Assembly (NCBI GenBank): GCA_029242325.1
Contig: JAQWUD010000038.1
Span: 1-64,000, forward strand
Source: Luminiphilus sp.
Lineage (GTDB): Bacteria; Pseudomonadota; Gammaproteobacteria; Pseudomonadales; Halieaceae
Direction: 5' to 3'
Length of the DNA: 64,000 nucleotides
Shown here: positions 1-7,799 of the stretch, one piece after another
How the letters are laid out: each line of letters opens with the position of its first letter
How positions within the stretch are numbered: position 1 is the first letter of the stretch
Program-made: the position numbers and the translations under genes
The notes under the pieces: generated by a model
Databases searched by the model: none
What the model was told of the DNA's origin: nothing
Seen by the model: the letters and a program-made list of their open reading frames with translations, nothing else

Positions 1-235
1 TTTCTGGCACTACCAGAGGGTTACGATTAATCACTTCGGCCACGGAATCATCCATCGATAACCCCCGCAGCAACCCCCGCCGAAGGTCACCATCAGAAAT
101 CAAGCCAATCAAGCTGCCTTCGCCGTCGGTACAAATACACAATTTGATCGCGACATCATTCAGATTCTGAAATGCCTGCTGGAACGTCGCATGTTCTGAA
201 ATGACGGCTTTACGCCAGTTCACTGCTTCAATCAC
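1..235 (-). CDS. CBS-domain sugar nucleotidyltransferase, N-terminal part (partial)
   Basis: Only the first 78 or so residues lie in the window; the gene continues past the left edge. They read as a CBS domain (an ISEHATF-type start, then LIGLISDGDLRRGL and a run ending NRNPLVVPE). In legionaminic acid clusters a nucleotidyltransferase with N-terminal CBS domains (PtmE type) makes the GDP-glucosamine that feeds the pathway, which fits this position. The start is GTG at 235-233, overlapping the legG stop as GTGA, so translation is probably coupled. The nucleotidyltransferase domain itself is not visible, so the family call rests on the CBS domain plus context. Confidence 0.7.
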   Translation of the reverse strand, partial: MIEAVNWRKAVISEHATFQQAFQNLNDVAIKLCICTDGEGSLIGLISDGDLRRGLLRGLSMDDSVAEVINRNPLVVPE

Positions 236-1422
236 ACCGTTACCCTCCCTCTCTCATCTGAGATCATGTTGAGGTCGTAAAATATTTTGTTGGCGCTGGG
301 GCGCTCCCATTCATTGATCACAGCAACCGTTTGTTTTGCCGCACCGCCCTGACCGTAAGGGTTAAAGACTCCCGCACAATCGGATGCGCGAGTCTCGGGC
401 CGCAGGAGCAGGTCGATCGCGTCTAGAATGGCGCCTCGCTCAGGAACGCAATCGATCACGCTGGTGGCTTTGAGGCGGCCACTCTGCCGAGAACCAATAT
501 TGACTGTGCCCACACCAAATGCAGGGGCTTCTATCAATCCCGAAGAAGAATTGCCCACTACCCCCGCCGCCAAGGCCAATACAGATAGATACAAGCCCTG
601 ACCCAGCGAGATGTGAGCACACGCACGCGTCCGATTGTTTGCCACAAACTCGTGGATCAGCTCGAAAACGGCTCGACCACCCACGTCTGCATTCGGCATG
701 GTGAAGACCAACGTCGCGTCAGTTGCTTGCAATGCCGACAGTAACTCCAACATTTGAGATTGTGCAGTGGCGCCCACCCGCCCTGTCTCAGGATGAAATG
801 TGATCAAAAGCACCTCATCACTGAGCGTGAGGCCAAGCCGCTGCTCTACCTCAGCGCGTCCAAGCAAAGGCATATTTAGCGCCGCATCCACACCAAACCC
901 GCCGACATTCCAAACAGTATCAGGTGACTCACCCAACTGAATCACTCGCTGCCGATAAGCTTCAGCGGCAGTGAAATGCAGAGTGGACATCTTGGTGATC
1001 GCGTGTCGAAAAGTGTCATCCAAAGACCCCTCGGTAGTTTCGCCACCATGTAAATGGGCAATCGGGATTCCTGCAATCGCCGCACTGGAAGCCGTGGCAA
1101 AGATTTCAAACCTGTCACCAAGCAGTAGAACGAGGTCTGGTTGCAGCGCTGCGAACGCATCCGCAAATCCGGTTATCGCTAAGCCCACCGACTTTGTGAC
1201 CGCCACTTCAGTGTCAGCACCCAGGAGCATTTCGACCTTCCAGTCGATGTCGAACCCGTCGTCTTCTATGTTCTGCCACGTATAGCCAAATTCGCTAGCC
1301 AGATGCATGCCAGTAGCAATCACCTGCAAGTCACACTGTTGAGAATCGCGCAACCCGGACATCACGCACCGCAATAAGCCGTAATCTGCTCGCGAACCCG
1401 TAACAACGCAGACCTTTTTCAC
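232..1422 (-). CDS. legG: UDP/GDP-sugar 2-epimerase (hydrolysing), NeuC/LegG family
   Basis: Removes the nucleotide and inverts C2 of a nucleotide-activated 2,4-diacetamido hexose to give the free mannose-configured sugar used by the nonulosonate synthase. The 396 residues show the family pattern: TGSRADYG near residues 8-15, GDRFE at 102-106, HLHGGE at 123-128 with EGSLDDTFRH just after, and a GNSSSGLIEAPAFG segment near 294 that contacts the UDP/GDP phosphates. The length is normal. The start is GTG, overlapping the legI stop by 4 bases (GTGA). Context (legB, legC, legH, legI) favours the legionaminic acid enzyme LegG over sialic acid NeuC. Confidence 0.9.
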   Translation of the reverse strand: MKKVCVVTGSRADYGLLRCVMSGLRDSQQCDLQVIATGMHLASEFGYTWQNIEDDGFDIDWKVEMLLGADTEVAVTKSVGLAITGFADAFAALQPDLVLLLGDRFEIFATASSAAIAGIPIAHLHGGETTEGSLDDTFRHAITKMSTLHFTAAEAYRQRVIQLGESPDTVWNVGGFGVDAALNMPLLGRAEVEQRLGLTLSDEVLLITFHPETGRVGATAQSQMLELLSALQATDATLVFTMPNADVGGRAVFELIHEFVANNRTRACAHISLGQGLYLSVLALAAGVVGNSSSGLIEAPAFGVGTVNIGSRQSGRLKATSVIDCVPERGAILDAIDLLLRPETRASDCAGVFNPYGQGGAAKQTVAVINEWERPSANKIFYDLNMISDERGRVTV

Positions 1423-2453
1423 AGCTCTATCACTTCATCGGGCTTGAAGGATCGCGATGCTCTTTTCCCAATGACGTCATCCCACATCATCGGCGACAAG
1501 CCGGAGGCGGGGCGCTTGACCGTCAGGCTTTCCTCAGACAGCACCTCATCTTTCTGGATCGCCCTCGCTGCAACTATGGACTTGCGCACCAGCATGATAT
1601 TTTTACGCTCGCTGGCAGTGCACTGTTTATGCTCGCTACCTAATGCGGACTCTATTCTGCGGACGCTTCCAATCATCTCCTTCAGCGCTGAGGGCTCGAG
1701 ACTAGCCCTGTGATCAGGGCCGGGAAGATTTCTGTCCAGCGTAAAGTGCTTCTCAATCACAGAAGCCCCCATTGCCACTGCAGCAATGGCCACATCGATG
1801 CCATCGGTATGATCTGAATAGCCGACCGCCACACCAAAGGTGCCGCCCATAGCGGACATCGCGCGAAGGTTGACCTCTTCAATGGGGGCAGGATATTCCG
1901 TTGTGCAGTGTAATAACGTGATCTTGTCTTTCGGCAGGCCCGCTGCCTCGAGGCAACCAATTGCCTCACCAATCTCCTTCAGATCAGCCATACCCGTAGA
2001 CATGATGATCTCTTTTCGAAATGAAGCGATTCGCCTGAGATAGGGAAGATTGGTGATCTCTCCAGAGGGCACCTTGAATCGCTTAGCACCAATATCGGCG
2101 AGAAAGTCCAGGCTCCTCAAATCAAAAGCCGTCGAGAAAAACCCTATTCCTCGGTCTTCACAGTGCGCGATCAACTCAATGTGGTCCTGCTCGCTGAGTT
2201 GCAACTGCTTCAGCATCGCCAGTTGCCCAGCGGCATCGGCTTGGCTTGGGGCGCCAGACGCCTTCTCCTGATATTCCGCCAAAGCGGCATTGGCGGTTGC
2301 CAAAGCGCTGGCGTCAAATGTCTGGAATTTCACAAGATCGGCGCCAGCATCAGCAGCAACATCTACAAGCTTGAGTGCCTGCTCCATATTGCCGTCATGG
2401 TTTACGCCCGCTTCGGCGATGACCAGCACATTGTGGATCTTGGACTCAGGCAT
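1419..2453 (-). CDS. legI: Nonulosonate (legionaminic acid) synthase, NeuB/LegI family
   Basis: Condenses the six-carbon sugar from LegG with phosphoenolpyruvate to form a nine-carbon legionaminic-acid-type sugar. The 344-residue product starts with the NeuB-type IAEAGVNHDGN strand, then KFQTF, STGMAD, LHCTTEYPAP, GYSDHTDG and EKHFTLDRNLPGPDH, the TIM-barrel motifs of the family, and ends with a SAF/antifreeze-like domain (KSIVAARAIQKDEVL onwards). I chose ATG at 2453-2451 over the longer frame because the family begins close to this point and the upstream 15 residues are only overlap with legH; the overlap with legH is then 8 bases. Confidence 0.92.
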   Translation of the reverse strand: MPESKIHNVLVIAEAGVNHDGNMEQALKLVDVAADAGADLVKFQTFDASALATANAALAEYQEKASGAPSQADAAGQLAMLKQLQLSEQDHIELIAHCEDRGIGFFSTAFDLRSLDFLADIGAKRFKVPSGEITNLPYLRRIASFRKEIIMSTGMADLKEIGEAIGCLEAAGLPKDKITLLHCTTEYPAPIEEVNLRAMSAMGGTFGVAVGYSDHTDGIDVAIAAVAMGASVIEKHFTLDRNLPGPDHRASLEPSALKEMIGSVRRIESALGSEHKQCTASERKNIMLVRKSIVAARAIQKDEVLSEESLTVKRPASGLSPMMWDDVIGKRASRSFKPDEVIEL

Positions 2454-3081
2454 GCGCCTTACTCCGCTGATCGTCTTTGTAAAGGCAACGCGTCGCAACG
2501 CTGGACCTTACGATTGAGCCCGCACTAATGACAGCGCCTTCGCCAATTTCAATATCGTTGTGCAACACCGCACCCGATCCGATGAAACATCTTGGCCCAA
2601 TCTTCACCCCGCCGTTGACGCGGGCGCCTGTCGCAATATGGGTATGATCTCCTACCGATACGTCGTGCTCCAGCAGCGCCATGGAATTGACTATGCAGTT
2701 TTGGCCTATCTCACAGCCCGTGTTAATCACAGCACCGTGCATCACCATGGTGCCATCGCCGATGTGGGCGTGGCGCGAACAATAGGCCTTGGGGGATACA
2801 ATCACAGGCTGTGAGGCGCCTGCTTTTTTCGCCGCCGCAAAGGCGCGCTCCCTGACCTGCGACGTTTTAATTTGCCCTACCGTCACCATCACCGCTATTC
2901 CGTTCCCCATTAAGTGGGGCAGATTCTCATCAGTACCCAACACGGGATACCCCATCACCTCGGATGCCTCAAAAGACTGATCTTCAAGCACGCCGATGAT
3001 GCGGTGAATGCCCTCCACCTCGATCACATCGATAGCCGAACGACAATGTCCTCCGCCGCCCATCAAGATCAGTTCGCTCAT
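2446..3081 (-). CDS. legH: Sugar O/N-acetyltransferase, PglD/LegH family
   Basis: N-acetylates the C4 amine of the 4-amino sugar made by LegC, using acetyl-CoA. The 211-residue protein has the PglD-type N-terminal Rossmann-like nucleotide-sugar binding start (ILMGGGGHCRSAID) and a C-terminal left-handed beta-helix of imperfect hexapeptide repeats (IGDGTMVMHGAVINTGCEIGQN and so on in spaced I-G-x-x units). ATG at 3081-3079 overlaps the legC stop (ATGA), which fixes the start; the longer open frame is read-through of legC sequence. Context makes LegH more likely than a general serine or maltose acetyltransferase. Confidence 0.88.
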   Translation of the reverse strand: MSELILMGGGGHCRSAIDVIEVEGIHRIIGVLEDQSFEASEVMGYPVLGTDENLPHLMGNGIAVMVTVGQIKTSQVRERAFAAAKKAGASQPVIVSPKAYCSRHAHIGDGTMVMHGAVINTGCEIGQNCIVNSMALLEHDVSVGDHTHIATGARVNGGVKIGPRCFIGSGAVLHNDIEIGEGAVISAGSIVRSSVATRCLYKDDQRSKAHA

Positions 3082-4289
3082 GAGAGACACTCGGCGAGCT
3101 TGGCGGAGGATGGCAAGTTGATGAGCCTCTCCGCGAGCGCCTCGGTGTGGGGAAGCGACGCCCGCGGAGCGTCTGCATAAATATCCAAAGTATGCATTGG
3201 CTGCCAAACCGGCCGCGCCATAAAACCCGCGCTGTTAAGGTACTGCAGTATTACGTCACGGCTGTCAGTGGCGTGGGGCTCCAAAATCAGCGTGTTCAAC
3301 CAATAATTGGACATGGCGTGCTCTGACTCGCACAAGATCCGAAGATCAGGGTGGCCCGAGAACTGGTTGATGTAAGCCGCAGCAAGCCTTCGCTTCTTCG
3401 CAACACGATCAGGAAGCTCCTCTAGTTGCGATACCCCCAAAGCCGCATTGATATTCGGCATGCGATAGTTGTAACCAACCATGTCGTGAGCAAAAGCCCA
3501 GGCATGAGGTAGTTTAGCGGTGGTAGAGAGATGCCTCGCTGTTGCAGCCAGACCAGCGTCATCTGTTACGACGGCCCCGCCACCTCCCGTAGTGATAATC
3601 TTGTTTCCATTAAAGCTGATGGCACCCAACCGACCCAGGGTTGCACAGTGACGCCCTTTGTACCGGCTTCCCAGTGCCTCCGCGGCGTCTTCAACCACGG
3701 CCACTCCGAATGCACCCGCGGCGTCGAGGAGTTCATCCATTGCCGCGGGGTGTCCGAACACGTGCACTGGGACAATCGCTGAGATAATGCGGCCGGTTTT
3801 GCGGTTAAAGAGCTGGCCCGCTTTGAGCTCGCCAATCTGATCTAAATGCCGACGTAGCTCTTCGGGATCTATACCCAGGGTTTGCTCGTTAACATCGACA
3901 AAGTGCGGAACCGCATTCAGGTGGCTCACCGCATTGGGCGTGGCAACAAAGGTAAGACTAGGGAGCAGAACCTCTGTATTCGGCTCAACGCCTGCCACCC
4001 GCAATGCCACTTCCAAAGCGGCGGTGCCGTTAACCATGGCAACAGCGTGGGCGACACCGCAAATATGGGCCAGCTTCTCCTCAAACTCACTGACAAAAGC
4101 ACCGACCGAAGAGACAAAGGTTGACCGGATACACTCAACGACCTTTGCTTCAGCCTGTTCATTGAATTCAGGCTCATGAAGCGGCAATGGCCCCTCCCTA
4201 GACGGAAATAGGGCCTCCAGGCACGCAGTGACGTCGTTCGCCAGCTGCTCGGCACCGACAAAGGTTTTCTGTTCAGCGCGCGAGATCAT
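3078..4289 (-). CDS. legC: PLP-dependent sugar aminotransferase, LegC family
   Basis: Transfers an amino group to C4 of the 4-keto-6-deoxy sugar formed by LegB. It is a DegT/DnrJ/EryC1/StrS-fold aminotransferase of 403 residues with the substrate loop after EFEEKLA, the GTAALEVALRVAGV segment, the VEDAAEALGS strand that holds the PLP aspartate, and the SFNGNKIITTGGGG motif containing the Schiff-base lysine. The long N-terminal helix before PLHEPEF is typical of the LegC subgroup. ATG at 4289 overlaps the legB stop by 4 bases. Confidence 0.92.
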   Translation of the reverse strand: MISRAEQKTFVGAEQLANDVTACLEALFPSREGPLPLHEPEFNEQAEAKVVECIRSTFVSSVGAFVSEFEEKLAHICGVAHAVAMVNGTAALEVALRVAGVEPNTEVLLPSLTFVATPNAVSHLNAVPHFVDVNEQTLGIDPEELRRHLDQIGELKAGQLFNRKTGRIISAIVPVHVFGHPAAMDELLDAAGAFGVAVVEDAAEALGSRYKGRHCATLGRLGAISFNGNKIITTGGGGAVVTDDAGLAATARHLSTTAKLPHAWAFAHDMVGYNYRMPNINAALGVSQLEELPDRVAKKRRLAAAYINQFSGHPDLRILCESEHAMSNYWLNTLILEPHATDSRDVILQYLNSAGFMARPVWQPMHTLDIYADAPRASLPHTEALAERLINLPSSAKLAECLS

Positions 4290-5287
4290 ACGTTGTAAAC
4301 ACTTGTCTTATAGCGCGACAGGTTGGCAGGATCCTGAAACCATGAAGCGGTGTGTTGCAGACCTCGTCTCAAACCCTCGTGGCCTGAATATTCGGGGTTC
4401 CAACCGAACAAATCATGCGCCTTCTGGGTACACGCCACCAGACGCTCTACCTCTGAATTGGGGGGTCGTGCCCGTTCCTCTTGCTGTATCACTTCCACCG
4501 AGGTGCCCATCACCTCTGCAATAAGCGCCACGGTATCTCCGATCGAGATCTCACAACCCGTACCGATGTTGGTGACTTGCCCGATGCTGAGGTCACTGCT
4601 CATTACCTGCACAAACCCATTCGCAGTGTCAGTGACAAACGTGAAATCTCGGGTGGGATGCAGAGAGCCCAACTTAATCTGACGCTCGCCTGCGGCGATC
4701 TGACCAATCACTGTGGGAATAACTGCGCGCGCAGACTGCCGAGGCCCGAAAGTATTGAATGGCCGCAACACCGAAACGGGGAGGTCAAAAGATTTGTGGA
4801 ATGCCAGCGCCATCTGATCGGCCGCCACCTTTGTTGCGGCGTAGGGGGATTGCGCATTGAGAGGGTGGTCCTCAGTAATCGGTACGTGCTGCGCGGTCCC
4901 ATAAGTTTCTGAGGTAGAAGTACACACCAGGTGCTCGATATTGTGCCGGCGAGCGCTCTGGAGCACATTCAATGTACCTGTCACATTGGTTTGCACGTAG
5001 GCATCAGGGCTGTTGTAACTAAAAGGAATTGCAATGAGTGCCGCCAGATGTAATACGTGGCTACATCCAGCCATCGAAGCATCAACTCCACCCGAATCGC
5101 GGATGTCTCCCGACACCACCTCGACATTTTGCAGTACATCTGCGTCGGCGCTGTCTAACCAGCCCCACGAGTTAAAGGAGTTGTAGTACACAAACGCGCG
5201 CACATCATGGCCTGCTCTCACCAATTGCTCAGTGAGGTGCGAGCCAATAAAACCATCTGCGCCTGTTACCAATACTTTTTTTGCCAT
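4286..5287 (-). CDS. legB: NAD-dependent nucleotide-sugar 4,6-dehydratase LegB
   Basis: First committed step of the legionaminic acid branch: a short-chain dehydrogenase that converts GDP- or UDP-N-acetylglucosamine to the 4-keto-6-deoxy sugar. The 333 residues show the Rossmann start VTGADGFIGSHL, the FNSWGWLD segment typical of LegB, the TSTSETYGT catalytic stretch with YAATK carrying the Tyr-Lys pair, and LRPFNTFGPRQSARAVIP for substrate binding. It is the first leg gene, about 120 bases downstream of the fliD stop, so it may be read from its own promoter or by read-through from the flagellar operon. I could not identify a convincing promoter in 5288-5409. Confidence 0.93.
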   Translation of the reverse strand: MAKKVLVTGADGFIGSHLTEQLVRAGHDVRAFVYYNSFNSWGWLDSADADVLQNVEVVSGDIRDSGGVDASMAGCSHVLHLAALIAIPFSYNSPDAYVQTNVTGTLNVLQSARRHNIEHLVCTSTSETYGTAQHVPITEDHPLNAQSPYAATKVAADQMALAFHKSFDLPVSVLRPFNTFGPRQSARAVIPTVIGQIAAGERQIKLGSLHPTRDFTFVTDTANGFVQVMSSDLSIGQVTNIGTGCEISIGDTVALIAEVMGTSVEVIQQEERARPPNSEVERLVACTQKAHDLFGWNPEYSGHEGLRRGLQHTASWFQDPANLSRYKTSVYNV

Positions 5288-5409
5288 GATTTACTTGCCA
5301 TTAACCGCCTAACCATTTCTTACTTTTGAAGCGGCTTTCCAAAATGAGGCTTTCGACCATGTCAGAACCTCAGAGACGCAAATCAACTCATGCTTTTTAG
5401 AAACCCGCC

Positions 5410-6876
5410 TTACTTGTTGAAGTTGCCCATATTGCTCCACGTATCAGCCAGCGACTCCCGAGTGCTGTTCAACTGCTTCACCAGCGTTTCCATAACCGTA
5501 AATTGAGAGAGATATCGCTCGTACAGCGCTTCCATGCGCGCTTCGAGGTCAATTAAGTCTTGGCTATAGGCCGAGAGCTCTTTGGAGGTTGATTCAGTCC
5601 GCTGTGCAAAAATTCCACTAATGGAATCCGTTAAAACTTCTAGCTTCACAATCGCATCAATTGCCAAGCCCTGTGATTGCCCGTCATACCGAGATTGATT
5701 GTCTGTGCCAGCCGAAAGCATCGTTGATATGGCATCGTAACTGGTCGACGCTTTGGCATCATAGACAGTCTCACTAAATTCCAGCTTACCGTAGCCAGTC
5801 AGCGTTACGCCTATGTCTCTCAGGCCTGTGATACCACCCGATGGCGTTGAGGAATCTTGAGTGACCGCTGCATACACCGTGTCTCTAACGGTGCGGATGA
5901 CTGCAAGGTCCCTGGCCAGCGCCCCTCCCACTTCCTCCTCTTCCGAATCTGGATCGGAGAGTTCGCCGACTGCGAATTGAACGTCGTTGTAAGTAGTGAC
6001 CAGGTCCTGAAGCTTAGTCTTCAATGTAGATTGATCGCTAACCACATTGATAGATGTTGTGGCTCCACCAGTATGGGTGGAATTGAGAGAGAGCGTTACT
6101 CCAGCAATGGCATCATTAATGCTGTTGGTGGATCGCGTGATGGAAATGCCGTTATAAGTCAATGCTGCATCAGCTGGATTCTGCATCGATTTAGTGCCGG
6201 AATTATCGGTTGAGTTGCCGTTGTCCGTATCATGAAACCCCAGATCACTGTCTGACAGTGTCGAACTCACAACAAAGGAGTTGGCGGCACCTGTCGCGCC
6301 AGTGAGTACTATTCGATAGTTTGAGCCGCTGGCATCTTCTGCGAGCAGCATGGCAGTGACACCCGCGTCTGCCTTGTTAATCGCACTGACTATTCCAGCT
6401 GGCGTATCACTGCCGGCGGAAACCGAGACATTGGTTGCGCTGCCGGTTCCGGGAGTAATCGTCAAAGTGAAAGCACTCCCACTGTTTAAAGCCTGTGTGG
6501 TAGAGCTGTACTGATTAGATTTATTCCGCTGGGCGGCCGCCAGAGTGGTTACTGATATATCCGATATTCCAGTCAGTGCAGAACCGTCAGTTGCGGTGAC
6601 TGACACTTTTGTAGAATCGGAACTTGTCGCAGTAGGCGTTGCTAACTCAGCCGCATCATTGAGGCCGTTGAATTGATCAATGAGTGCTTGAACATTGAAT
6701 TTAAGGACTGCCAGAGCAGAAATCTTACCCTCCGCCGCCTCTTGACCCGCGGCGATTTTTTCCTCGGCAGGTAGTTTTTCGACATCGGTCAAGTCTCGGG
6801 CCAGCTTGACAATGTTGATGCCGGAGCCGCCTCCCAGAGTCTGCATAACCGATGATGCGATGTTGTCAGTGGACAT
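5410..6876 (-). CDS. fliD: Flagellar filament cap protein FliD (HAP2)
   Basis: Forms the pentamer or hexamer cap at the filament tip under which flagellin subunits fold. The 488-residue product has the FliD N-terminal region (SGINIVKLARDLTDVEK), a flagellin-hook IN-type domain at about residues 120-225, and the C-terminal coiled-coil region ending in a run with YERYLSQFTVMETLVKQLNSTRESLA, typical of FliD. Residues around 126-165 (TQALNSGSAF ... SDTPAGIVSAIN) closely match a segment inside FlgK of the same cluster. It is the last flagellar gene of this operon, 31 bases after flgL. No fliS chaperone or flagellin gene follows; the leg operon does. Confidence 0.93.
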   Translation of the reverse strand: MSTDNIASSVMQTLGGGSGINIVKLARDLTDVEKLPAEEKIAAGQEAAEGKISALAVLKFNVQALIDQFNGLNDAAELATPTATSSDSTKVSVTATDGSALTGISDISVTTLAAAQRNKSNQYSSTTQALNSGSAFTLTITPGTGSATNVSVSAGSDTPAGIVSAINKADAGVTAMLLAEDASGSNYRIVLTGATGAANSFVVSSTLSDSDLGFHDTDNGNSTDNSGTKSMQNPADAALTYNGISITRSTNSINDAIAGVTLSLNSTHTGGATTSINVVSDQSTLKTKLQDLVTTYNDVQFAVGELSDPDSEEEEVGGALARDLAVIRTVRDTVYAAVTQDSSTPSGGITGLRDIGVTLTGYGKLEFSETVYDAKASTSYDAISTMLSAGTDNQSRYDGQSQGLAIDAIVKLEVLTDSISGIFAQRTESTSKELSAYSQDLIDLEARMEALYERYLSQFTVMETLVKQLNSTRESLADTWSNMGNFNK

Positions 6877-6907
6877 TTCTATTTCGCCTATGCACTAATC
6901 GCGACAA

Positions 6908-7792
6908 TTAACGTATGTAGTTAAACAGGGTTAACTGGCTCAACTTAGCAAAGCTGGCCTGAAGCGCCTGTAACGCCACTGACTCTTGAGTGAGTTCAGT
7001 GACGGCGGTGGCATAATCGAGATCATCTTCGCGCTGCAACAAGGCATCCAACCGCAGTTCAGTGTCTTCGGTGACTGCGCGCTGGGTGTCTATTGCAACA
7101 ATTCTGCCCGCCATGGTGCCGTAAGAAGTGGTGAGTCTGTCGCTGATCGTATTGAGATTGGTGAGGGCCGATCGAATACCACTGCCATTGTCTGTAGTGA
7201 GCTTTGATACGAGATCGTCCAGCGTGGCAAAGTCGCCCGCTGAGAACAGCTCAGGGCCCAGCGTATTGATCGTCATACGTCGCACATCCGAAACGTTTAG
7301 CTCCAGCCTGCCATAGTCACCGTTGTAACTGACCGCTCCTAGGCCGTTCTCTACAAAAGCAGGACTCCCCACCTTGTTACCTGAAAAGATATAGTTGCCG
7401 TTTAAGTCTTGGGTGTTCGTCAGTCTAAGGAGTTCATCGCGCATCGCGCTGACTTCAGCGCCTATCACCGAGCGGTCAGCGGCGGCCAAAGTATCGTTAC
7501 CCGCCTGCACCGTGAGCTCAGTAATACGCTGCATAATGTGCGTCATTGACGTGAGCACCGTCTCTTCCGAAGTCAGCCTTGTCTCTGCCGCATCGATATT
7601 TTTGCCGTAAACTCCCTGCCGCTCCTTTGCACTTGCCAGCCTGGAGATAAGATCCGCCTTGGTTGGATCTTCACTGGGGCTCAAAATCTGTTTTCCTGAA
7701 CCGAGCTTGGCTTGCGACTCAGCGACCTTATTTTGCCGAGCTTGCATTTGCTCGGCGTTCACTCGGTAGTACTGTGCTGTTGAGATTCTCAT
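6908..7792 (-). CDS. flgL: Hook-filament junction protein FlgL (HAP3)
   Basis: Joins the hook side (via FlgK) to the flagellin filament. The 294-residue protein begins MRISTAQYYRVNAEQMQARQ and has the flagellin-like D0/D1 helices at both ends, including LGSGKQILSPSEDPTKA near residue 31 and DLDYATAVTELTQESVALQA close to the C-terminus. The length is normal for FlgL. It starts 7 bases after the flgK stop, so the two are cotranscribed. Flagellin itself is excluded because the C-terminus lacks the usual flagellin ending and the gene follows flgK directly. Confidence 0.95.
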   Translation of the reverse strand: MRISTAQYYRVNAEQMQARQNKVAESQAKLGSGKQILSPSEDPTKADLISRLASAKERQGVYGKNIDAAETRLTSEETVLTSMTHIMQRITELTVQAGNDTLAAADRSVIGAEVSAMRDELLRLTNTQDLNGNYIFSGNKVGSPAFVENGLGAVSYNGDYGRLELNVSDVRRMTINTLGPELFSAGDFATLDDLVSKLTTDNGSGIRSALTNLNTISDRLTTSYGTMAGRIVAIDTQRAVTEDTELRLDALLQREDDLDYATAVTELTQESVALQALQASFAKLSQLTLFNYIR

Positions 7793-7799
7793 CGCTCAA

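Noticed and set aside
943-960. GCCGATAA motif inside legG as a sigma28 promoter
   Set aside because: No TAAA-type -35 element lies 11 bases upstream and it is inside a coding region with no gene start nearby.
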